From Nocardia higoensis (GTDB taxonomy: Bacteria > Actinomycetota > Actinomycetes > Mycobacteriales > Mycobacteriaceae), in assembly GCF_015477835.1 (NCBI RefSeq), contig NZ_JADLQN010000002.1, forward strand, positions 558,001 through 622,000: 64,000 nt of DNA, given 5' to 3'. The notes beneath the pieces were generated by a model. The model was not told where the DNA came from, did no database searches, and saw nothing but the letters and a program-made list of their open reading frames with translations. The translations under genes were made by a program, and so were the position numbers. Positions 1 through 9,281 of this stretch are shown here, piece by piece. Numbering within the stretch: the stretch's first letter is position 1; each line of letters starts with the position of its first letter.

Positions 1-3000
1 TCCCGGCGGCGGGAATTCCGAACGCTCCTCCACCCGGAACGGCACGTCCGAGTCGGGGAACTGCCGCTGCAGCGCGGCGAAGAGCTGATCGCCGTCGATG
101 TGGCCGCGGTCGTTGACATAGCCTGTCTCGCTCTCCGGCTTGGTGTCCCATTGCAGTTCGATGCGCGCGCCGGGGGCCAGGCTCCGCACCAACTGGGCGG
201 CGAGCGCGTCGTACTGGCTCGCGGTGAAGTGCGCGCTGACGTTGTTGACGAAGATGCGTCCCACCGTGCCCGCGCCGCCGTGGACGAGGGCGCCGCCGTT
301 GAAGAGCAGGTCGCCGAAGACCATCACCGTTCCCGGTGCGGTGAGCGGTCCCGGGTCGAGGATGCCGCGGTCGCGACGGCGCTGAGCGGCGACCGGGAAC
401 TCGGAAGCGAGTTCGGTCTTGATGATCAATCCGCCCGCGGCGCGATCCGCCGCGGGCGTCATCTCCACGCCGAAGGCGCTGCGGCCGACACCCACGTCGA
501 TGGTGTGCGCACCCGCCGCGGTCGCCGACGCCGCGGGCCGGGTCCGGTGCTCGATGCGATGGTCGTCCTCGCCGAACACGTTCTGCGGCAGCGGGAGCCG
601 ATGCTGGGGCCTGGGCCGGGGCAGGATCTCGACCGCGGATCTGCCGTCGACCGGGTCGTGCACGACGACGGTGTACTCGACGTCCACCCCCAGGGCGGTC
701 GCGCCGCGATTGGCGTTGTCGACCTCGCGCAGGAAGTCGTCGAACGACAGGCGCCGACCGTCGACGGTGACCGTTCCGGCATTCTGTTCCAGTTCGGCGG
801 TGATGCGTCGCGGATGGCTCGCCAGGTCGGACGCCGCGTCGTACATACGCTGGAAACCGTTGTCGCCGAGCGCGTCCCGGAACGCCTGCGGCATGGCATC
901 GCGAAAACCGTCGATCGCGGCGGCGACGGCGCGAGCGCGCTGGGCTTCCGTCGTCGTCGTGTCGTTCAGCGCGGCGTTGATCGGATCCAAGGCGGAGAGC
1001 AGGCTCTTGGTGGGGACCGTCGCGCGCGCGGCTTTCGCGTCCGCTCCGGTGAACAGCGGATCGAAGATGCGGCGGGCCAGTTCTTCGCGGATTCGGCCCT
1101 GCAGGCCCGCGTTCTCCATCCGCCGCAGGCTGTCGGCGTGCTCGCCGTCGAGGTGCTCTGCGAGTTGCGCGTCGTAGGAAGCGGTGTCCGCGGACAGGTC
1201 GGCGTCCGGACCGATGGAAGGCCGTGCGGCGAACGGATTGTCCTGCTCGAGGTCGAACCGCTGGGCGAGGTGGGGATCGTGGCCGTGCAAGAGCTCACGC
1301 ACCCGGCCCCCGGCCGTGTCGTCGAGACCGAGATGGGCGGACAGATCCGCGAGGTCGCGGCGCAGCAGCGGCAATTCGGCCGCGCGCGCGGGATCGAAAG
1401 TGGCGCGGTCGATCTGGGAGAGCAGCACGCGGAGTTCGGCGAATCGGCCCCCGAGATGGGTCGTCATCGTGGTCGGGGTCTCGGTGACCGGGTCGATGTC
1501 GATGTCCGGATCGAGTGAGAGCGCGATCTCCGAGAGCTCGTGCGCCAGCGCCCGTGGCACATCGGAGGTGCGGGCGCGCGGGGAGACACGCACCTCGTAG
1601 TCGTCGCCGTGCGAGGCGGGGCCGAACTGCGCGACCGCTCCGTTCGTCGTCGGGGCGATGGTCAGGTGGATGCGGCGGCCGTCGGCGAGGACGAAGTGGC
1701 CACCGTCCCGGTTCCAGGACACGGTCTCCGGGGTGATCAGCAGCAGGTTCTCGCTGATCGCGGTCAGCAGTTGGGCGATGTCCAGATCCGGCTGACCGGC
1801 CGGTCGCGCGTCGCCGTGGAACTCGCCGACCGGGCTCGCCGCTCCTCGCTGCCCGATGTCCCGGCCGTCCCAGGGCATCCGTGGCGAGGTCCGCGGTGCC
1901 CCTGTGGTCGCCGCGATCATCACGACCGGCGCGACCAGGGCGGCCTCCGGCATCGAGTCGGTAGCGGTCGAGGGGCCTGCCGGATCGACCGCGATGCCGG
2001 TCGAGACGGCCTGCGGCGCGGCGGCGAACGGAGACGTCGTCGCGGTGTCGACCACGCCGGCGCGCGACGGTGCGGGGCTCACGGGTGGCCGGGATCCGTC
2101 GGGTTTCGCGTCGAGCGGTGTGCCACCGTCCGGGCGGGATGTCCGGCCGGACTCGGGCTGACCCTGCTGCGTGGGCTGGGCGGACGGCGACGAATTCGGG
2201 GTCGACGAGCCCGTGGCGGCCGAGCCCGGTGTCGTGGTGGACCCCGGGGTGGACGGCGCAGCCGGGGACGAGGCATGCGGTGTCGGCCCTGCCGCGGTGC
2301 CGGCCGTAGGGGTGGACGGGGACGACTGCGTGCCCGCCGCGGCGGGGCCGGACGTGCCGGGCGAGGCCGTCGATGTCGGGGCCGCGGGAGCCGCCGCGGC
2401 GAGCCCGGCCGGTGCGGTCGATCCGAGAGCCCCCGGCGTCTGACCGTTCGGGCTTGCCGAGGCAGGCGTGGTGTCCGGCGGGCTGTCGGCCGACAGGGGG
2501 GTGGAGTCGGTTGCCTGGGGCGTCGAATCGGCGACCCGCGAATCGGGAGCGACCGTGTCGGCGGCCTTGGCATCGGGAGAGCCGGAACGCGCGTCGGTCA
2601 CCGGATCGACCGTGTTCGGCCTGTCCTGACCTGCTCGGTCCGCCGGTCCGGTATCGCCGGTGGATTGCGTGGTGCCCGCCGAGTTCGGCGAGTCGGTCGC
2701 CTGAGTGGTCCCGGTGGTGTCCCGCGGTGCGCCTGATTCCTCGGAACTCTCTCGGGCGTCACTCTCTTGGACGTCGCCGTCCCTGCGGGTGTCCGCCGCG
2801 GGCGGTGCGTTGTTCACGGGCTCGGACTCGGTGGAGCGGGCAGCGCTGGGATCGCCCGCCTGGGGCGAATCGGTGGGGCTGTTGCCCGCATCGCCGGTCG
2901 AACCGGCCGGATGGGTCGACTGCGGAGTCTTCGCGGACGCGTCTGTGTCACCGGCCTGTCCCGGGCCGGTGCCGGCCGCGGCCGGGTCGTCCGCGGTGAT

Positions 3001-3993
3001 CGGCTCGACCGTGGGGACCGCTCCGTCGACGGTCGGGGCGGTCGGCATCCGGTCGAGGTTCACCGCGACCGTGCCGCTGCCGCGGAGCCCGCGAATGGCC
3101 CCCGGCCCCGCGCCGGAGAAGATGCCGCCGGTGAGGCTGCGCGGATCGAACTCACCGGTGACCAGACCGGCCGCCACCGCGCCGCCCAAGCCGCCCAGCC
3201 CGCCCACGAGGGCGCCGTTCAGCGCGCCCTGCATGCCGCCCATCCTCGTGTCGAAGCGCAGGCCCGCCAGTCCGCCGGTGAGTCCGCCCGCGCCGCCCGC
3301 CACGGCGGAGACGGCCGCGTTCTTCCGGACGGCGTCCCAGTCGTAGCCGTCGATATTGCCCGACTGTTTCTGGATGGTCTGGACCAGCAGTTCCTGGGAG
3401 GTGCCCTGCAACGTCTCGACGAGCGCCTCCTGCAGACCTTCCATCAGCACGCGTTTGACCAGTGCTTCGCTGATCCGTCCGCCCGCGATCCGCGCGATGA
3501 TCGCCGCGATCCGTCCGAACAGGGTGTTGGCGATCACCCGGAACGCGGCGCGCGCGGTGCCGTAGATCACGGTGGTGGACAGCCATCCGGCCGGTCCGCT
3601 CATCGCGGCGAGGGCGAGCTCGGCGAGCACCCAGGCGAACGAGATGTAGAAATTGAGCTTGGCGGCCTCGAGTTGGTCGCCCATGGAGTCCGCCGACCGG
3701 GAAAGCAGTTCGTAATTGGCCGCGAACTTCTCCAGCGAGCCGTGGTCGCCGTCGGCGCTGTCGCGCAGAGGCTGCATCCACGCGACGATCTTCTCGCCGC
3801 CGCTGCCTTCCGGATAGATCTCCTTCAGGCCGCTGATGATGCCGTCGAGATCCGGTATGAGCGCGCGGATGTCCTGTGCGACGTCGTCGAGGTCGCGGCC
3901 CATCTCCCGCATGAGGTCTTCGTTGCCGTGCGGCCAGTCGGCGCCGACGAGCCATTCGATCGGCTCGGCCCAGCCCGGAAACGGTAGCGCCAC
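1..3993 (-). CDS. CpnT-like giant T7SS effector candidate (partial, C-terminus outside window)
   Basis: An open frame of 1,331 codons has no stop before the left edge. The GTG at 3993 is the only good start because an in-frame TGA lies six codons upstream; GAGG sits about 10 nt before it. Residues 1-~300 (a WAEPIEWLVG start, then helical and Ala/Gly-rich membrane-like stretches) match the N-terminus of the giant protein at 11055 and resemble the channel-type N-terminal domain of CpnT. Residues ~308-735 are a Pro/Thr/Ser/Asp-rich linker. Beyond it is a folded region with an AHELSE motif (H818, E819), lacking the second His of a classical HExxH. Near residues 1220-1290 a Rossmann-like stretch could be a methyltransferase-like fold (weak). 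Any C-terminal toxin lies outside the window. It is led by the WXG100-like and YbaB-like genes at 6410 and 6089. Export by T7SS is inferred. Confidence 0.8.
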   Translation of the reverse strand, partial: MALPFPGWAEPIEWLVGADWPHGNEDLMREMGRDLDDVAQDIRALIPDLDGIISGLKEIYPEGSGGEKIVAWMQPLRDSADGDHGSLEKFAANYELLSRSADSMGDQLEAAKLNFYISFAWVLAELALAAMSGPAGWLSTTVIYGTARAAFRVIANTLFGRIAAIIARIAGGRISEALVKRVLMEGLQEALVETLQGTSQELLVQTIQKQSGNIDGYDWDAVRKNAAVSAVAGGAGGLTGGLAGLRFDTRMGGMQGALNGALVGGLGGLGGAVAAGLVTGEFDPRSLTGGIFSGAGPGAIRGLRGSGTVAVNLDRMPTAPTVDGAVPTVEPITADDPAAAGTGPGQAGDTDASAKTPQSTHPAGSTGDAGNSPTDSPQAGDPSAARSTESEPVNNAPPAADTRRDGDVQESDARESSEESGAPRDTTGTTQATDSPNSAGTTQSTGDTGPADRAGQDRPNTVDPVTDARSGSPDAKAADTVAPDSRVADSTPQATDSTPLSADSPPDTTPASASPNGQTPGALGSTAPAGLAAAAPAAPTSTASPGTSGPAAAGTQSSPSTPTAGTAAGPTPHASSPAAPSTPGSTTTPGSAATGSSTPNSSPSAQPTQQGQPESGRTSRPDGGTPLDAKPDGSRPPVSPAPSRAGVVDTATTSPFAAAPQAVSTGIAVDPAGPSTATDSMPEAALVAPVVMIAATTGAPRTSPRMPWDGRDIGQRGAASPVGEFHGDARPAGQPDLDIAQLLTAISENLLLITPETVSWNRDGGHFVLADGRRIHLTIAPTTNGAVAQFGPASHGDDYEVRVSPRARTSDVPRALAHELSEIALSLDPDIDIDPVTETPTTMTTHLGGRFAELRVLLSQIDRATFDPARAAELPLLRRDLADLSAHLGLDDTAGGRVRELLHGHDPHLAQRFDLEQDNPFAARPSIGPDADLSADTASYDAQLAEHLDGEHADSLRRMENAGLQGRIREELARRIFDPLFTGADAKAARATVPTKSLLSALDPINAALNDTTTTEAQRARAVAAAIDGFRDAMPQAFRDALGDNGFQRMYDAASDLASHPRRITAELEQNAGTVTVDGRRLSFDDFLREVDNANRGATALGVDVEYTVVVHDPVDGRSAVEILPRPRPQHRLPLPQNVFGEDDHRIEHRTRPAASATAAGAHTIDVGVGRSAFGVEMTPAADRAAGGLIIKTELASEFPVAAQRRRDRGILDPGPLTAPGTVMVFGDLLFNGGALVHGGAGTVGRIFVNNVSAHFTASQYDALAAQLVRSLAPGARIELQWDTKPESETGYVNDRGHIDGDQLFAALQRQFPDSDVPFRVEERSEFPPPG

Positions 3994-4308
3994 AGCGGAC
4001 CTCAGCCTTCACCGAGGTGGGCGAAGCGGTGATCGCACCGAGCGGCCGATGGCGTGAACCCTCCCACTTCAGCTCCTCGCTCGACGCGCCGACCCGCGAT
4101 CCGCGCGGAACGCCGGCTCGCCCGCCGCGTAAAGCGCTGCCGCGTCCCGTCTTTCGATCGGTGATGCACTGACGACTTTTTCACAACAGCCCGGTGAAGA
4201 CAATACGAACAACGGTGGTCAGGAACACGAGCGATACTCGCAGTGACCCGGTTGCCGCGGCGACGACGCCCGTGCCGGTCGGTGGTAGCGTCGAGATCCG
4301 GAGGACCG
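3994..4308. other. Divergent intergenic region between the CpnT-like gene and the Cys-rich pair
   Basis: This 315-base gap separates two divergent genes and must hold promoters for both. The stretch 4160-4225 is less GC-rich than its surroundings, as expected of promoter DNA, but I could not find a convincing -35/-10 pair. A clear GGAGGA ribosome binding site at 4300-4305 belongs to the rightward gene. No small gene, repeat or strong hairpin was seen. Confidence 0.5.
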
Positions 4309-4986
4309 ATGGCACAGACAGCGGCTGCGCGGGCCGAGTTGGACCGCAGGGGTGGCGAGCTGCGCGAGCGGATCGCCGAACTCGTCGCGCTCTGTACGCC
4401 GGAGGCGCTCGCCGACATGCCACCGCTCGCAGAGCCGGAAGTGGCGGATTGGCACGAGCCCCCGCGGTACCGGCACAGCCTGACGGTCAGAGGATCACGG
4501 GACCCGGCGCTATCGCCGGAGACCCTGGCGCCTCGCGTCGCGGCCGCGCTGGCCGCCGCGGGATGGCAGGTGCCGGAAACGGACCGGGACGAGTCCACGG
4601 GCGGGGTGATCGTGACCGGATCGAACGCGGGATCGCAAGTGCGCGTGCGGTTCTCGACGACGTCGACCGTCGTGCTCTACACCGGGGAAACAGCCGCGAT
4701 CGCGCTCTCCGACCCCGCACCGGTCCGGCACCGTCCGCCGGCGCATACCGCTGACACCGTCGATCCCGGTCACGTCCTCTGCTACGAGTGCGCCGGGGCG
4801 GGATGGTGCCCGGTGTGCGAGGGCCGCGGATGGGTCGCGGCCGAGCCGCACGGTCGTCGCCGTTGCCCGGAGTGCTTCGATCGACGCGTCTGCCCGATCT
4901 GCGAGGGCGCCGGTGAACTCGCCGTCGCGCGGTTGTCCCCGGTGCAGCGAGCCAACTACGCTCACCTACCCGACGGATCGAAGTGA
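4309..4986 (+). CDS. Cys-rich zinc-finger-like protein, unknown function
   Basis: A 225-residue protein. The ATG at 4309 is preceded three bases earlier by GGAGGA, which favours it over upstream in-frame starts. Residues 1-~140 are a plain alpha/beta domain. The C-terminal third carries four CxxC-type knuckles (CYEC, CPVCEGRG, CPEC, CPICEGAG) in the pattern of the DnaJ central zinc-binding repeat, so two bound zinc ions are likely. No J-domain, signal peptide or membrane segment is visible, so it is probably cytoplasmic. It forms an apparent operon with the second Cys-containing gene at 4998 and lies between the parts of a T7SS effector cassette. A role as assembly factor or immunity partner for the neighbouring effector is possible but unproven. 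Confidence 0.8.
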   Translation: MAQTAAARAELDRRGGELRERIAELVALCTPEALADMPPLAEPEVADWHEPPRYRHSLTVRGSRDPALSPETLAPRVAAALAAAGWQVPETDRDESTGGVIVTGSNAGSQVRVRFSTTSTVVLYTGETAAIALSDPAPVRHRPPAHTADTVDPGHVLCYECAGAGWCPVCEGRGWVAAEPHGRRRCPECFDRRVCPICEGAGELAVARLSPVQRANYAHLPDGSK

Positions 4987-4997
4987 GGGGAGTGGCG

Positions 4998-5552
4998 GTG
5001 CCACAGACTCTTCCGCTGGCCAGGACGAACGCCGAGGCCAGGCTCTTCCTGCGGCTGCAGCCGTGTCACGTGTGCGGGACCGCCGACTGCGCGTTCCGCA
5101 GCGCCGTGGTCACCGTGGACGGCGAACTCGCCAGCCGCTACAGCGGAGATTGCGCGGGCTGCGGCGCCCCTCGGCAGTACGAGTTCCGCATTCCCGACCA
5201 GGTGCTGCCGCCCCCCGCGGACACTGTGCGGTTCGGCGCCGACGAGCCGTCCGAACTTCTCGATCCCGGTGTATGGCTGTGGTATTCCGACCAGTGTGCC
5301 CGCCAGGTACCCGAGCGTGGCACGAACCTCGACGACCGCGGCCGACGCACGGGGCGGCACACGCTGGCGACCGCGCTCGCCGCGGTCGAGGAGGTGCTGA
5401 AGTTCCTGCCCGACTCCGCGCAGGCTGTCCCGGCGACGGCGTTCGCGTCGATGGACGGGCGTTCGGTGTACGAGCGGGAGCCCGGCAGGTTCACCCGCGC
5501 GCGGCTCGAGGCGATCCGTGACCACTACGCACGGACATTGTCGGCCTGGTGA
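4998..5552 (+). CDS. Small CxxC-containing protein, unknown function
   Basis: A protein of 184 residues if started at the GTG at 4998, which has GGGGAG at 4987-4992 five bases upstream. In-frame GTGs at 4983 and 4992 are alternatives, and 4983 would overlap the previous stop. Two Cys pairs near the N-terminus (CHVCGTADC and, ~30 residues later, CAGCGAP) suggest one metal knuckle. The C-terminal half is helical (ATALAAVEEVLKFLP) and ends LSAW. It is co-directional with the Cys-rich gene 11 bases upstream, so co-transcription is very likely. It converges on the YbaB-like gene with only six bases between stops. The family is not recognised. Confidence 0.75.
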   Translation: MPQTLPLARTNAEARLFLRLQPCHVCGTADCAFRSAVVTVDGELASRYSGDCAGCGAPRQYEFRIPDQVLPPPADTVRFGADEPSELLDPGVWLWYSDQCARQVPERGTNLDDRGRRTGRHTLATALAAVEEVLKFLPDSAQAVPATAFASMDGRSVYEREPGRFTRARLEAIRDHYARTLSAW

Positions 5553-5558
5553 AGGCCC

Positions 5559-6089
5559 TCACCAGCCCTGGTCGGTGACGCTGCCCCGGCCGTCCCACCG
5601 GGCCCGGTACTCCTCGGCCGACTCGATTCCGGTGGCGTCCGGCTCGGTGACGGCGGAGTCCGCGTCGCCGACGGCGTGCTTCCTGGCGCTCAGCGGGACC
5701 GTGGAGGCGGGCGGGATGTCCGGATGCTGCGACTCGAGATCCGGCAGGTCGTCGATCAGTTCCGAGAGCTTCGGCATGCGGGCGCGCTGATCGTTGATCG
5801 GCGCCACCAGCGCCTGCACCTTCTTCGCCGCCTCCTCGGCCGCGTCCTGGGCAGCGGCGGTCACCGCGCGCGCGATCTCGTCGTAGGTGAGGTCGCCGAT
5901 GTGGGCGGAGAAGCGTGTCTCCAGCACGACGCCATCGGCGTTGACGGTGACCTTGACTCGCTTGCCCTGCGCGAACGCCGTCGCCGTCAGTTCGGCGCGC
6001 TGCTGTGCCGCGGCCGCGACGGCGCGCATCTGCGCGGCGAACCCGTCCAGGATGTCGGAGGTCGCCTGCCGGGCGAATTCGTTCGGCAT
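5559..6089 (-). CDS. YbaB/EbfC-like (EspL-type) protein of a T7SS cassette
   Basis: About 176 residues from the ATG at 6089; a GTG at 6095 is an alternative. The ATG start aligns with MTNEF of the paralogue at 10524, and GGGG lies eight bases upstream. The core of residues ~5-110 has the YbaB/EbfC layout: an N-terminal helix, then a strand VKVTVNADGVVLETRF, then long helices. A shared RMPKLSELIDDLPDL motif and an acidic tail ending in TDQGW follow, and the paralogue ends TDSGW. Mycobacterial EspL belongs to the same fold and stabilises ESX-1 substrates. The gene follows the WXG100-like gene by 15 bases, the same order as on the other side of dtd. DNA binding is not shown; a T7SS cytosolic co-factor role is inferred. 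Confidence 0.82.
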   Translation of the reverse strand: MPNEFARQATSDILDGFAAQMRAVAAAAQQRAELTATAFAQGKRVKVTVNADGVVLETRFSAHIGDLTYDEIARAVTAAAQDAAEEAAKKVQALVAPINDQRARMPKLSELIDDLPDLESQHPDIPPASTVPLSARKHAVGDADSAVTEPDATGIESAEEYRARWDGRGSVTDQGW

Positions 6090-6104
6090 TCGCACCGCCC
6101 CGAT

Positions 6105-6410
6105 CTAGAACTGCGAGGTGCTGGCGCGTTCGGCGCGCCGGAGCCCGCGCGCGGCATCGGCGAGCCCCTCGGCCAGGTTGTCGAAGGTGTCGGCGATCTT
6201 GCGGGTGTTGTCGCGCATGGTCGTCGCGCTCTTGTCGAACTTGCCCTCGGTGGCGAACTTGCTACCGAACTTGTCGTCGCCCCACGCCGAACTCCGTGGC
6301 GCGAGTGCCGCTTCGGCCGCGTCGGCGATCTGCCGCAGTCGGCCGCCGAAGCCCTCCACATCCCCCGCGAGCTTCGCCACGCTCTCCGCGGTCACTCGAA
6401 CTCTGCTCAT
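6105..6410 (-). CDS. WXG100-like T7SS protein
   Basis: A 101-residue helical protein starting at the ATG at 6410, with AGGGGAG seven bases upstream. It has the WXG100 size and helix-turn-helix layout. The turn is SSAWGDDKFGSKF near residue 44, that is W-G-D rather than strict W-x-G, the same variant as in the paralogue at 10198 (PWGNDKLGKQF). Such proteins normally fold as four-helix bundles with a partner and are secreted by ESX systems. It heads the minus-strand cassette WXG100-like, YbaB-like, CpnT-like, and so probably partners the CpnT-like product. It ends ERASTSQF without a clear YxxxD/E signal. Confidence 0.85.
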   Translation of the reverse strand: MSRVRVTAESVAKLAGDVEGFGGRLRQIADAAEAALAPRSSAWGDDKFGSKFATEGKFDKSATTMRDNTRKIADTFDNLAEGLADAARGLRRAERASTSQF

Positions 6411-6564
6411 GGTGGACTCCCCTCCCGGATCGCCTCTGCCGGATGACGAAACGTGAACACTTGACTGTGCCACAGCCGAAAAGTGAACTCAAGGAGAACA
6501 TCCGCTGTCAGAGCGGGATCGCGGCGTCTGCGCGCCTGACCTCACTCGACATCCGAGGGTGTCG

Positions 6565-6580
6565 GTGGTCGCTCGACCAC
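6565..6580 (-). terminator. Small hairpin just downstream of dtd
   Basis: GTGGTC at 6565-6570 and GACCAC at 6575-6580 form a six-base-pair stem with a four-base loop, ten bases past the dtd stop. There is no T-tract, so it is at best a weak terminator. Confidence 0.25.
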
Positions 6581-6589
6581 GGTCGTGCC

Positions 6590-7021
6590 TCACCCTTCCA
6601 GCAGGACGGTGACCGGGCCGTCGTTGACGAGCTCGATGCGCATGTGCGCACCGAATCGGCCGGTGGCGACGGTGGCACCCAGCTCGCGCAGGGTCTGGGC
6701 GAACGCATCGACGAGAGGTTCCGCCGCCGCCGCAGGCGCGGCGGCCGACCAGGACGGGCGGCGGCCCTTGGCGGTGTCGGCGTACAGGGTGAACTGGCTG
6801 ACGACCAGGATCGGTGCGTTCGTCTCCGCCGCCGAGCGCTCTCCGTCCAGGACGCGCAGCCGCCACGACTTCTCCGCCAGGGCTCGCGCGGTGTCGGCCG
6901 TGTCGGCGTGCGTGACGCCGACGAGCGCGACGAGACCCTGTGGGTCGGGTTCGATCCGGCCGACGAGCTCACCGTCGACGGTGACCTGGGCGGAGCTGAC
7001 ACGCTGGAGGAGTACCCGCAT
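6590..7021 (-). CDS. dtd: D-aminoacyl-tRNA deacylase
   Basis: A 143-residue cytoplasmic enzyme that hydrolyses D-amino acids (and glycine mischarged on tRNA-Ala) from tRNA, keeping translation chirally clean. The family start [11 protein letters not shown] is present. The active-site motif SQFTLYAD lies near residues 75-82 and the cross-subunit NDGPVT (Gly-cisPro) motif near 132-137. The length matches the usual ~145 residues. It is a housekeeping gene sitting between two T7SS substrate cassettes and diverges from the gene at 7251. It looks intact. Confidence 0.95.
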   Translation of the reverse strand: MRVLLQRVSSAQVTVDGELVGRIEPDPQGLVALVGVTHADTADTARALAEKSWRLRVLDGERSAAETNAPILVVSQFTLYADTAKGRRPSWSAAAPAAAAEPLVDAFAQTLRELGATVATGRFGAHMRIELVNDGPVTVLLEG

Positions 7022-7250
7022 GCGGTGATCCTCGCATCCGCGGATGCCCAGCGGGCGACAGGTTCGGCAGTGGTCGCGCCGGTGTCGAGCCCTGGCGACC
7101 CCGGCTTCGTACCAGGCAGGGGCGCAATGATTTTCGCCTGGTCGGGCGACGCGGCTTCGGGCGGTGATTCACCCTGATGTCATAGACTCGTCACCGATCG
7201 AGCTTAAGGTGCGCCGGGGCGGTCGGTGGCAGACAGCGAGGAGTGTCGGC

Positions 7251-9281
7251 GTGGGAGACAACACAGCCTGGTCCGGGTTGGCGAAATCGCGCAAGGTCAA
7301 GGTCGCTCCCGGTGCCGCCCTCGCGGCCGCTCGCGCCTGCTCGGAGGCCATTGCCGCGTTCAAGGGATACAAGGCGCTCTTCGACAGCGTCGGTATGGAC
7401 AAACTGACGCAGAAGGAATTCGGAGATCTTCCTTCGGGCGGCCGCCTCGCCTACGCCTTCAACGAGGCGTCGGGCAATTTCTATGAACAGCTCGGCAATC
7501 ACATCAAGACTTTGCAGGATCTGATCGAGCTCTTCCGGAACGCCGACCATCTGTACAAGAAGAAGGAGCAGGAGTCCGCGCAGACTCTCGATGCTCTCAA
7601 AAACGTGAAGACCGACCCCGCTGCGGAGTCCATTCCCTGGAAGCTGCCCGGCAAGAAGGACGGCAAGTGGGATCTCGGCAGCGGCACTTATCACAAGACG
7701 CCCGTCTCCAACAATGCTTCGCGTCACCATGACTTGAAAGTCCCGGGAGGGCTCGTCAAACCCGAGGGCGTCCAGCTCGGTACGGCAGTGCCCATCGCCG
7801 CCCGGCCGGAAGCGGGCGAAACGTTGAGTTGGAATGACCTGTACAAGGTCGGCCAGAATATCGAGGCCGAAGAATTCATGGTCAGGGCCCCCGTATGGGG
7901 AGAGATCGCCGAGCGCGCCAACAGCGAAGCCACTCAGCTCATGGACGGCCTTCGGCAGATCACCGCCGACAGTTGGGAAAGCGAAGGCGGCGACCAGGCT
8001 CTCGCGGCGATCGGCAAGTATGCCGCGACGGTGCTGGCGCTCAGCGACGCCGCCCGCTCCCTGGAATTGAATTATGAATACACCGCTGACTGGCTGGACC
8101 TGACCAGATTGAACATGCCGACCGAGGCCGAAGAGCCGTGTGGGGCGGACTTGGACCACCGTCGAGATGACTTCGACAAGTACTACGGAACAGGTGCGCG
8201 CGCATCCGAAAAACAGTTTCCGCATGTGGCAGCCCCGCCGGTCCCCGGTGAGCCACCCAAGCCGCCGGACCCGCGTCGAGATGACGACGGTTCGAAAAAG
8301 GACCCGACCTCGAAGGGCGATCCGAACTCGAACGGGGGCCCGGGGAGCGGCCCGGGCTCGGGTCCGGGCTCGGGCCCGAACCAGGGTGATCCCAAGCAGA
8401 ACCTGGCTCCTGGGAGCACACCCGTGCCCACCAAGGACGATCCGCAGAACAAGAAAGAGCCGAAGGGCGACCCGAGCGACCCGAAGAACAACCAGAACGA
8501 CCCGAAGAACAACCAGACCCCTGGAGCCGGCGCCCCGGGGGCCGGGAATTCGCCGAATGGCGCGGGTAGCCCGACCTCGCCGGTGAGTGGCTCACCTGCT
8601 CCCGGTTCGCAGGACAGCGGCGCCGGCCAGAATGCCGCGCAGATGCTTGGTTCGCTGATGAGCGCGCTGTCCTCGGCGGTGCCCGCGCTGACGCAGGCGG
8701 TGCCCGCGCTGCTCGAGTCGCTGCAGAAACTGCAGCCTGTCTCCGGTGGCCTCGACCTCGCACCGCTTCGGGGGCTCTTGGAGAAGATGCCGGACCTGCG
8801 CGCCGCCTTGGTCGAATCGCCGGAGATCGCGCGGCTGATCGCCGAGCACCCGGAGTTGCGCCCGCTTGCCGAGGTGATCGGAATACCCGAGGAAGCGATC
8901 GCTGCACAAGCGAATTCGCTTGCGGCAGAGTCGAACGAGGTGCGGGCAGGGGCCGGGGCGTCCGCCGGCTACACCCCGGAGGGCGAGCATGCGAGCCTGA
9001 TCCCGCGCGCTGCCCTGCCGGATGTTCCGCTGAAGCTCTTCTCGGCTCCCGACGAGTACTTTTCGGCACCGGGTGCCGATGACGACGCCGGTGTCACGCT
9101 GTCGGATGCCTCCTGGGGTGCGGGGGTGTCGTCGGAGTCCGAGAGCGGCGGCGTCGTGCCGGGCGTGATCGCGCGATCCACCGGTTCGGAACCGTTGGTC
9201 CGGCACATCGACTTCGGCACAGAGCAATGGGTGGAAGGTGACGAGCCGCTCGATGAGGCCCGCCCGGCGGTCCAGTCCTGA
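7251..9281 (+). CDS. Long T7SS substrate candidate with YxxxE signal
   Basis: A 676-residue protein starting at the GTG at 7251; GAGGAG at 7238-7243 lies seven bases upstream, and the start MGDNTAW aligns with MGQPPETGPW of the paralogue at 37003. Residues 1-~120 are helical with a shared L(P)SGGRLA/LPSGEALA motif and end in YKKKE (Y102-E106), the general T7SS export signal YxxxD/E. Residues ~200-320 form a second helical region. Residues ~330-480 are a Pro/Gly/Asp/Lys-rich linker and the C-terminal part is helical and acidic. The stop overlaps the start of the EspG-like gene by one base, a typical substrate-chaperone pairing. Its biochemical function is unknown. Confidence 0.82.
   Translation: MGDNTAWSGLAKSRKVKVAPGAALAAARACSEAIAAFKGYKALFDSVGMDKLTQKEFGDLPSGGRLAYAFNEASGNFYEQLGNHIKTLQDLIELFRNADHLYKKKEQESAQTLDALKNVKTDPAAESIPWKLPGKKDGKWDLGSGTYHKTPVSNNASRHHDLKVPGGLVKPEGVQLGTAVPIAARPEAGETLSWNDLYKVGQNIEAEEFMVRAPVWGEIAERANSEATQLMDGLRQITADSWESEGGDQALAAIGKYAATVLALSDAARSLELNYEYTADWLDLTRLNMPTEAEEPCGADLDHRRDDFDKYYGTGARASEKQFPHVAAPPVPGEPPKPPDPRRDDDGSKKDPTSKGDPNSNGGPGSGPGSGPGSGPNQGDPKQNLAPGSTPVPTKDDPQNKKEPKGDPSDPKNNQNDPKNNQTPGAGAPGAGNSPNGAGSPTSPVSGSPAPGSQDSGAGQNAAQMLGSLMSALSSAVPALTQAVPALLESLQKLQPVSGGLDLAPLRGLLEKMPDLRAALVESPEIARLIAEHPELRPLAEVIGIPEEAIAAQANSLAAESNEVRAGAGASAGYTPEGEHASLIPRAALPDVPLKLFSAPDEYFSAPGADDDAGVTLSDASWGAGVSSESESGGVVPGVIARSTGSEPLVRHIDFGTEQWVEGDEPLDEARPAVQS

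Noticed and set aside
100..1518. Plus-strand open frame opposite the CpnT-like gene
   Set aside because: It is antisense to a continuous 1,331-codon minus frame with recognisable domain structure and paralogy; it lacks a ribosome site and any family resemblance.
5559..6089. Authentic nucleoid protein YbaB (recR operon type)
   Set aside because: There is no dnaX or recR nearby, the protein is longer than YbaB, has a T7SS-specific tail, and is duplicated within an ESX locus.
7156..7188. Promoter for the substrate gene at 7251 (TAGACT at 7183-7188)
   Set aside because: The -10 is good but no acceptable -35 lies 16-18 bases upstream, so it was not listed as a feature.
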